This document shows positions 55,221 through 64,000 of a DNA stretch of 64,000 bases, piece after piece. The translations under genes were made by a program, and so were the position numbers. Source of the stretch: Diphasiastrum complanatum (taxonomy: Eukaryota; Streptophyta; Lycopodiopsida; Lycopodiales; Lycopodiaceae); contig CM055113.1 of the NCBI GenBank assembly GCA_029204225.1, positions 33,570,329 through 33,634,328 of the forward strand, given 5' to 3'. The notes below the pieces were generated by a model that saw only the letters and a program-made list of their open reading frames with translations, was not told the DNA's origin and ran no database searches. The number at the start of each line of letters is the position of its first letter. Position 1 is the stretch's first letter.

Positions 55221-57698
55221 AATTGGATGGACATTATGCTCCTGGAGGTGGTCCCAAAATACAAGGGACACCTGAGCACAAGGCCTTACGGGCCGAAGGA
55301 AGACAATGGTAGTTGCAGGGACTGTGCGTAGCCTCCATTACAGCTGCAGTGGAGCGCAGCCAGGCCACCTATAACGTCCATGAAACAATCGTTTCCAGCA
55401 AGATGAAGTGGCCTGAAAAAAGGGTATACAGGGACCTTTGTGGAATATGCATGTCCCTTTGGTTTAGTAATGGGATACCTGTTGCATATTATGCCCATTT
55501 TCAAATAAATTAAAAAGCAGAAAATGCATGTGTGTTTTTCAAAGGCAGATTCTACTTTTTTTTTCCTGCCTGTTTGTGCCCGTCCGTACGGATTCAGTAC
55601 AGCTGCCACGTGGCACATTTTGTGTTGGTCAGTCAAAGTCAAACCTGCCTATTATGCTTCGTAATGTGCTTTTGAAAAAATTTCAGGTATCCGTTACGCA
55701 ATGGAAGGAGCCGGACAAAGGCCATTCTACCCGGTTCGGCCCTTCTGGGCCTCGCCCAATTTTTTTTGGAAATCCTTACTGGGCAGAATGACTTTGTGTT
55801 GTCTATAAGGCAATGGTAAATAGACAATAAGTAGTTCTCAAAACTCAAAAATATTTCATACTAGGAAAAGAAACCAAACTTTTAAAACCAGGGCTACTAA
55901 ACATTTGCCTAAAAGCTGCAACAAGTTAACATACACATCAATGATTTGCATACATAGCTAACCAAACGACGAACATTTGCAAAGCATGGTTTGTTATCTA
56001 GTAGGTAGTATGACAAAGAAACTTGTTTGTTCATTTGCACCTTTTTATTTACTTACAAATCTACTACTCAACCAACATTCACATATAACTAATTTGTCAC
56101 ATGAGCATCATTCACATGGCTATGAACTAAAATACTTGCCAACATTCGCAAATGTTCACCTATCATTTGCTCGATTCCAACATTGAGGAACATAATACTA
56201 ATTGCACTCCAGAAACAAAGTTGATTGTTAAAACAACAATAATTATGATGTAATAAAAGAAAAGGTGAATTGAAAAACCTGTTAAAATATAATTGTTTCT
56301 AGATACAAATTGACTGAAATCAACTGAGTAGAGAATTGAACTTGTTGAAACCAAGCAACCAGGAATTGCCTTTGAGTGCCAAAGAAGCTTACTTGAGTCA
56401 CAAGTCAAAGCGTGGATAGCCAACACAAACCAAGAAAATAGTAGTTCATACTATGCGTATCACAACTTTGAGTCATTGTTGTGCTACCTACAACCAAAAA
56501 ACTAACAACTATAAACATTGAAAGAAAATTTATCGCGAGTTAAAAGATGATGATAATAGGTGTCCATATGCCAGAGTATTGAAACCATGATGTGTATTAT
56601 TAGTATCTGTAGGCATTTTCACCTTCATATTCACATTTCCCATTCATGACGTATCTAGAAAATTGTTTCATAGCCAAAAATATTGATTGATATAGTCCAC
56701 CTTAGACAATTGCACCATGGTTCTGATCTTCAGAGTGTACTACACATCTGAATGCCTTGAACAAAGAGTTAGATTCACAAAACATGATGCTATGAGAATC
56801 TTAGGTCTTAACAAGCCATTGTAACAATCAATTCTCACAAGAACAAGCAAAAAGAAATAATGCAAAGGGCATCAAATTCAAAAGTAAGCAAACTCAAAAG
56901 AAACCAATCAACCAAAGGAACAAGTCAAGAGAAGAAGAAGAAGAAAAGAGAGTTGACAGAGAAAACTATGCAGATGCTGCAAGCAAATGTTGGAGAGAAC
57001 TTCCTCGTCATAGATTCCATCAAGTAGAACTTAATAGAGAAAATGTTAACATGTTCATTTGTAAGAGCTAACATAGCATCGCCCTCCAACAAGACATAAA
57101 CATCTCACAACAAAAGCCACATTTGCCATTTTGCAGCCCATGGCCAAGGACCTCACCATGGGAAAACCATACATACATGCAGCTTGAATGGAAATTTGCA
57201 ACCATGGCCAAGCACTTTGCCATAGGAGAGCCATGCATGAAGACAACATACAATTGGAGTCGAAATTTGTAGCCACAAGCAAGCACCTCGCCATGGGAGA
57301 ATCATGCATGATGACACCGTGCAACTTGAGGGCAAATGCAGTGCCCCGCATGGACAACGATCAACTCATTTTCTGACACAATTTTTCTTTCTTTTATTGT
57401 CTCCAAAATGAAATAATCGTTTTTTAAACATTTATTTATAAATGTGGCTCCATTACGAACGACCATTAGCATTAAAAATTTAATCAAAATAAAAATCTCA
57501 AAAATAGAATCAAACAGCAAACTCGTCAAATCTTTTTATGATTATTATGGGCTCTCATTAGAGAGCTGCGATGCATCTGGGGTGCATCTGCTGCACAGGT
57601 CCAACGCCATCCAAGGGGAGAGAAATCTTTTTTTCTCCATTAGTCCCATTCATCAAGTGGGGCCAGCAATGCAGGTGCCCAAGTAAAAGAATTGTTGT
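55221..57698. other. non-coding spacer before duplication copy 2
   Basis: No supported gene. Degenerate direct repeats with ATGGCCAAG, CTTGCCATGGG and related words occur between 57.13 and 57.31 kb on both strands, giving short look-alike frames. No transposon ends recognised. Confidence 0.4.
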
Positions 57699-57810
57699 GT
57701 ACCTTGCAAAGTTTTCCACCGTCCGATTTCATGGACAAGTGACGTAAGTGCACCATAAATTGGCATCCCCCTCCTCCCCAAGAGCAATCCATATCCATAT
57801 AGCTTAAGCC

Positions 57811-57850
57811 CCACACACACGCACGCGCGCACGCACACACAAACACACAC
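57811..57850. repeat. CA/CG alternating tract in the H3.3 copy 2 promoter
   Basis: An interrupted alternating purine-pyrimidine tract (CACACGCACGCGCGCACGCAC) lies at the position of the (AC)n in copy 1, about 160 bases before the TATA box. The GC steps make it a stronger Z-DNA candidate than a plain CA repeat. Confidence 0.85.
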
Positions 57851-58009
57851 GTTAGGCCTCACCAATTGGATGCTAGCCAGGAGTCAAAATTGCCACTTGG
57901 AGGCTTTTCAACGATTAATCCATTGGCACGTGGCAAAATCTGAATGGCTTAAAAAAATATCCAATGGTGGGGCTTGAAACCTTGTAGTGCCATTAGGATC
58001 CCCATATCT

Positions 58010-58018
58010 CTATATAAA
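58010..58018 (+). promoter_or_regulatory. TATA box of histone H3.3 copy 2
   Basis: CTATATAAA, about 95 bases before the ATG, conserved with copy 1 and followed by a CT-rich leader. Confidence 0.75.
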
Positions 58019-58110
58019 CCGATTTTCTTTACCTTCATCTTCTCTCTCTCTCTCTTCTCTCTTTCCCTCGCTCGCTCGCTTTGGCTTTTGATCAGGAGGA
58101 GGCAGTAGCG

Positions 58111-59057
<947 letters not shown>

Positions 59058-59114
59058 CCTGTCTAGGCAAGCTTTGGTATATTTGCACAGAAACCTGTAG
59101 TGCCAAAAAGTTGA

Positions 59115-59198
59115 GTAGAAGCAGGACTCAAGTGTATTGTCAATGTTTTATTTTAGTAGAAGCAGGACTCTCAAGTGTATTGTCAATGTTTTATTTTA
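59115..59198 (+). repeat. 41 bp direct repeat in the H3.3 3' region (copy 2)
   Basis: The same GTAGAAGCAGGACTC doublet as in copy 1, at the matching place after the stop codon. Confidence 0.85.
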
Positions 59199-61981
59199 GG
59201 GCTACAAGAAATTCTGGTGATTAGGACTGAACAAATTTATCCCTTTGATTCTTTGTTCACCATTTGAAAGAAAATTGGTGCTGTTGTGCAAACCTTTTTG
59301 AGTCTGACTTTTATGTGGTAGAATTGGTCGTTTGATTACAAATGTCATTCCTTAGTCTTTTGTGAGTTTGGCAAATTTGGTGCTCCATTTGAAATCAGGA
59401 TAATTTGCATGTGTTGGCATAATTGGGATCCACGTTTTGCAAATGTGCACCTTGCTCCTTTTTATGAGTTTATTTGCAAGATTAAGGGTATACGCTTATA
59501 CAAGTTTTGTATAAAGAGTCACTTCTTTGATCTCAGCATCTTCAATTGAAATAATCTTGTTCATATGAGTAACTTGATAAGTTGCAGTAGTAAATTTATG
59601 TTTGGGGTATATTGATTGAAACAATACAACACTAGGCTCGTCCTTTTCAAGCAAATATCATGCGAGAATGGATCTTTGATGATTTCAATCACTTATATTA
59701 AAAGACTCGGTATGGAAGATGCTGAGCTTACAAATTATGAAAAAAAATTTGTATCTTCTGCACCTTCTTGGATCTTTATAAGGTACAAGCAAAACACTAA
59801 AGGTTATGAAAATCCATGAGGGTCACAAATTAAACTAAATGGGAGCTTACATAACCTATTGTTTGTCTTATTTATTCCATTATTTACTTCTTTGGAATCT
59901 TTAGTTTGATGATCATCTTGTATGCCCTTGAAACAACAATTTTAGCTATTTGGTTCTCAACACTATAAGTTCGTTATAAATTCATCATTGTTGAGGTTAT
60001 GGTTTTTTGTTTGATTTTTATGGTTGATTTTCCTTGGTATGTTGGTGAGTATGCTCACCTTTCTATTACTATGTTCCTCAATTAAATTTCATACCGGCTT
60101 ATGTGCATCTTTAAGCATTAGGATGTTGTTTGATGAATGCTATTAAAAGTATGTTGTAGCTGCTCATTTTGACTTTGTTTGTATCGTGGTTTATTAATTA
60201 ATTTATAAATATGGTTGTGAAAAATGTACACATTGTTCGCTTTGTCGTTGTATTACTATCATCATGAATTTGTGGGATTTGTCAAGTTTCATTTATACAC
60301 TTGTTGCTTTACTTGAAGTGTGTTCCAAGTTATGATTATTGGTACCATTTTTAGCCAATAAAGTTTGATTGTGATAGTTGTTAGCTATGTACAACCTTGT
60401 TTTAGTTTGTTCGTCTTTATTTAGGTTTTGGCTTGATATATGGTTAGATCACGTACAAATATAAGTTTTGGAAGAGAAAACACATGAGAACGGTTTGTCA
60501 TTTGAGGGTCATCTTTTTTTATGATGAATTTATGAGATGATAGACCTCAAGAGGTAAATACATGCTTGGCAGTCTTATTTTGGATGCTTCTATGATTGTT
60601 GCCATCCATGACTTACAGAGTGTTTAAACGGATGACTTTTGAGTTATAATTAGTGTAAGATAGTTGGATCTTGGTGGTTTTGCTTATGTTGTTTGTCAAT
60701 TCAATTTTATAAGAGAAGGCACTAGAGAGCTTGGAAAAAAGAATTTACTTTCTTGTCTAGATGTTGGTAGTATTATAAATGACTCTTATTTCTTATTTGC
60801 TACTTCTTACTTCTATAAATCAGAAATTTGAGGGACTAATTGTTTTAGTTTTATGGCCCTTTTCAATGTATGTACTAGCTTCTTTGCCCTTGTCCCCTGT
60901 CTTATCTCGTATTCAATGCTTGCAAATTCTTACTTCTTTTTAATTATTCTCTAACTCAAAGGTGACTTGCGAGTTTGTTTCTCCTTATATAAGTGGAGGC
61001 TGTTGGTTTGACAGTGTAATCATCGTGATGAATACGACAACTTTTTTTGTTTGATATAGATGTTTGGTAATTCATGAGTTTGCCTGGTAGAATATGAATC
61101 TAGGGACTAGGGTATTGAGATGGGGAAGGTTCATATCGTTAGAATGAATATTGATTTTGTCTCGTGTTCAGTGGCTTTGCTCGGCTAAAATGTTGTGTTA
61201 CTAGTTCTTTTGTCTCTTGCTTCAAAGATGTATAGTTTTGATTTGAACTTTCTTTTTACCTAAAGGATATGTTTTTAGGTTTGCATCTTTGGTCTTTCCA
61301 TGCCTTTTCATGTAATCAATGATATTGGATGTGATGGATATCCCGTGCCCACTTATGGCATGCTATTTTTTTAATTAATATTATTTAAGACTCAAGCTAT
61401 TCATTTCTTTGTTTTCCTTTGTGGATTGTTATACAGTGGATGAAAACACTTCAGCTATACTACCTAATACACATGACCAATGCATTTTGCTCAATTCTAG
61501 TCGATCTATTGAACTTGGATAACATAAAGCAAACTAATGGTCCGAGAACACATGTTCGGTAATCTTCAAATCTCTCGTAGCAAGGTAATGCTATAATTTA
61601 GCTTTCCTGATTTGATGATCATTGATAACTTGTTGCAAGATTGATCGAGAAACAGGCTATGAGTTTTAGCAGTAATAAAATTCTTTCGTGGATAACAAAT
61701 CTTCGAAGGTGGCGTGACATAGATAACAATGCATACATTGAAGCCTTTAGTCCGAATTTGACAAAAGAATTGACTTATTTTTGCATTGCTCTGCAGATTG
61801 TTCAAGTGATGAAGAAATGTGCTTAATTTAGGTATGGATGATCACATGGTATGCATAGTTAGTAATTCACTTGTTGTCGTCTCCTTTCATAATGCCAAAA
61901 GAAGAGGTCACTCATTGACTCAAAAGTAAGGCAATTTAAGTGAAAACTTCTTCTCAACTAAAGCACTTTTCCAATTATTGG

Positions 61982-62367
61982 CTATATCTAATACTTTGAA
62001 AAAAGCTTGAAAAGAACATGAAGCTTATTCATGATTAGACTAGAAGCTTGTATCTCATTCAAAGAGTAGAAAACATAGAATAAGAGAACATGAGTGTATG
62101 CATAATTGAGAATATTGAGACATCAGACAGACATAAATGAGATGGGCCTAAAGTGTGATAAATCTGTTTCATATGGTGTAGTCTATCATTTGTTGACCTA
62201 GAACATTCATGACAAATGGGTATTTATAGAAAAAGAAAATGCATGGAAAGTAAATAAGTACAGGTATGAATCATAAACAAGAAAAGAGTTTAAAAATAGC
62301 ATGTAAAACGAGAATAACAAGCAAGAAAATACAATAAAAATAAAAAATAAAAAATGTAAAATATATA
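61982..62367. other. AT-rich stretch between duplication copy 2 and the gypsy pol
   Basis: On the minus strand this would be the T-rich region just after integrase. No coding content. Confidence 0.4.
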
Positions 62368-63609
62368 CTAGGGAAAATGTGTTAAATTGGGTAAAAAAAA
62401 AACAACTCTTCGTAATACCGTCGTAGACAACCACCGTTGACGACAGTGTAGGAGTATTCCGTCAAGTGTTTGCAGTTGGACTACACCATTAGGAAAGATT
62501 TTATTAATAACATACGGTCCCTCACTTCGGAATTTCAATTTTCCGGGGTGCTTCTTTGATGTATAAAGAAGCACATGGTCACCTAAGTGTAGATCTTTAT
62601 TTCATAAGTGACGGTCATGCCAGGCCTTTTGGCGTTGTTTGTTAACTAGTTGTGCTTGTTAAGATATGAGTCGTGTCTCGCATAATTGGGCTAACGTAAA
62701 TAGCCTGGTCTTGACTTGTTGCTCAATTGTAGCTTTTTCACAAAGATCTGTAGAAAAAGCTTCCATGACTCTTAGCGAAGGCACCAAGAATTCTACAGGC
62801 ATTACCGACTCTTGACCATACACTAAGTGGAAAGGGGTAACCCACCCAATGGCTTTCTTCGGGGTGGTGCGGTAAGCCTAGATAGCTGGAAAAAGTTTTG
62901 TTTCCCAATCAGAGCGACTGGTTTCAACTATCTTTGTCAAAATTTTACATATCGTCTTGTTAGTTGATTCGGCCTGGCCATTACATCTAGGATAGTACGG
63001 TGTACTCTTTCGGTGAACGACAAGGTAATGGCGTAGTAAATTATCAATGACAACATTTAAAAAATGTGTGCCGCGATCACTAACTAGCTCTATAGGACAG
63101 CCAAAACGTGTAATAATGTTTTCATAAAAAAAACATGCGACAGTTTTTGCGTTGGCGTCCTTTGTTGCCCGAGCCTCAACCCACTTAGTGGCGTAATCTG
63201 TGGCTATGAGGATGTAACGGGCTTGGGTATGTTTTGCTGCTGGACTAATTGGTCCAACAAAGTCAATTCCCCACTTATGGAAGGCTTCGCCTTCTGCAAT
63301 GGGAGTAAGTGGTGTGAAGTCTGCTTTTGTATTTTTCTTGGCTTGCTGACAGACATCACATGTTTTAATGACAAAAAATGTGTCCTTAAATAAGGATGGC
63401 CACCACAAGCCTGCTCGAAGGATAATTTTAGCTGTCGCTTCAGCAGAGAAGTGACCGCCGCCAATGCCCTCATGAGCCTGAGATATGATAGGCCGTATCT
63501 CAGATTCATAAGCACATCGGTGGATAATCCCATCAACGTCCCGTTTATAAAGTTGTCCGGTTATGAGCTGAAAGGGCGTTGCTTTAAGCAAAAATTTTCT
63601 CTTTGCCAC
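62368..63609 (-). pseudogene. Ty3/gypsy integrase (element E)
   Basis: The minus strand reads the zinc-binding module (AHEGIGGGHFSAEATAKII and CDVCQQAK), core WGIDFVGPI with the first catalytic Asp, ELVSDRGTHFLN with the second, and YYPRCNGQAESTNK with the Glu: a full DDE triad in a 243-codon open stretch (63609-62878). Then, through several stops, come [29 protein letters not shown] and GKLKFRSEGPY, the C-terminal domain. The motifs are Tat/Athila-type and close to element B. The integrase core is the best preserved gypsy domain in the window, but the C-terminal part is broken. Confidence 0.9.
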
Positions 63610-64000
63610 CGTACTTAGGCCTTCTTTGAGTCTGCCTGTTGTTAGGAACTGAGTGATCTCCTTAGCCCATAAGGGTGTAGCATCAATATGAAAAAGGCAT
63701 GCATCAAGGAGATCATCGTTGATGGTGCAGTTGCTTTTTTAGCATTAGGTATCCAAGAAAGGTGATCCGCCATGAGATGTTGGGTTCCTTTCCGAACGAC
63801 TATGCGAAAATTAAATTCCTCTAATATCAACAGTCATCGAGCTATACATCCCGTTTTACAGGATTTATTTACAATATACAGTAGGGCTTGATGGTTGGTG
63901 TACAAAGCAAAGGTCTGGCCTAGTAGATAATGTCTTAGTTGTTGAACATCATAGACCATCGCTAATGCTTCTCGTTCAGTGGTTGTATAGTTTACTTCAG
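63610..64000 (-). pseudogene. Ty3/gypsy RNase H, cut by the window end (element E)
   Basis: The minus strand reads EVNYTTTEREALAMVYDVQQ, then FALYTNHQALLYIV, a stop, then FNFRIVVRKGTQHLMADHLS, the ordered end of gypsy RNase H and tether. Where the family usually has TDH, this copy has TNH, so a conserved catalytic Asp is Asn. Reverse transcriptase lies beyond the window. Confidence 0.85.

Noticed and set aside
54817..55312. Overlapping 90-130 codon frames with HRREER-type repeats
   Set aside because: The repeats come from the 30 bp minisatellite and are open on both strands and in several frames.
57055..57376. Four overlapping frames with repeated Cys/Met-rich words
   Set aside because: They arise from degenerate direct repeats read in several frames, with no consistent coding frame.
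61641..61826. 61-codon open frame near the end of duplication copy 2
   Set aside because: The matching segment in copy 1 (about 49.26-49.44 kb) is broken by stops and indels, so there is no coding constraint.

Overview
This 64 kb window looks like nuclear DNA of a land plant with a large, repeat-rich genome. The evidence is GT-AG introns, plant-type protein families (a URGT-like nucleotide-sugar transporter, cytosolic chaperonin subunit CCT4, the plant form of histone H3.3), Ty1/copia elements primed by initiator-methionine tRNA, Ty3/gypsy elements, a hAT transposon and a tRNA-derived SINE. The species cannot be named from the sequence. Only four host genes are supported, and they fill about 5% of the window as coding sequence.

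Layout. 1-3.8 kb: promoter with repeated palindromic boxes, then a five-exon URGT-type UDP-rhamnose/UDP-galactose transporter gene on the plus strand. 3.8-13.7 kb: AT-rich non-coding DNA with a copia fragment (8.9-9.6 kb) and a five-unit tandem array of a tRNA-like SINE monomer (10.54-11.06 kb). 13.7-23.0 kb: CCT4 on the minus strand, two exons split by a 7.7 kb intron. That intron holds a hAT transposon interrupted by a chromodomain-bearing gypsy element without a reverse transcriptase, plus a 185 bp MITE. 23.0-25.3 kb: no gene seen.

25.3-45.5 kb is a retrotransposon cluster. It contains a minus-strand gypsy gag/RT fragment fused to a copia RT fragment; a minus-strand gypsy pol (31.5-33.95 kb) followed by an uncharacterised ORF block (28.46-30.88 kb) that abuts a primer-binding-site-like sequence; a copia element with 5' LTR, PBS and a 597-codon open gag-protease-integrase frame, cut off inside integrase; and two broken gypsy gag regions, one per strand, with unusual zinc-knuckle spacing. 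Three non-coding parts of these gypsy elements carry many degenerate copies of short motifs, with a different motif in each.

45.5-62.0 kb holds a segmental duplication. Two roughly 4.2 kb units about 12.2 kb apart each carry a complete four-exon histone H3.3 gene with its promoter. The two encoded proteins are identical, and the coding sequences differ only at nine silent sites. The spacer holds a transposase-like remnant, a copia LTR with PBS, minisatellites and microsatellites. 62.4-64.0 kb: pol of another minus-strand gypsy element, running off the window.

The host genes are housekeeping genes and form no pathway together. The rest is layered transposon decay, in which the order of several insertions and deletions can be read.
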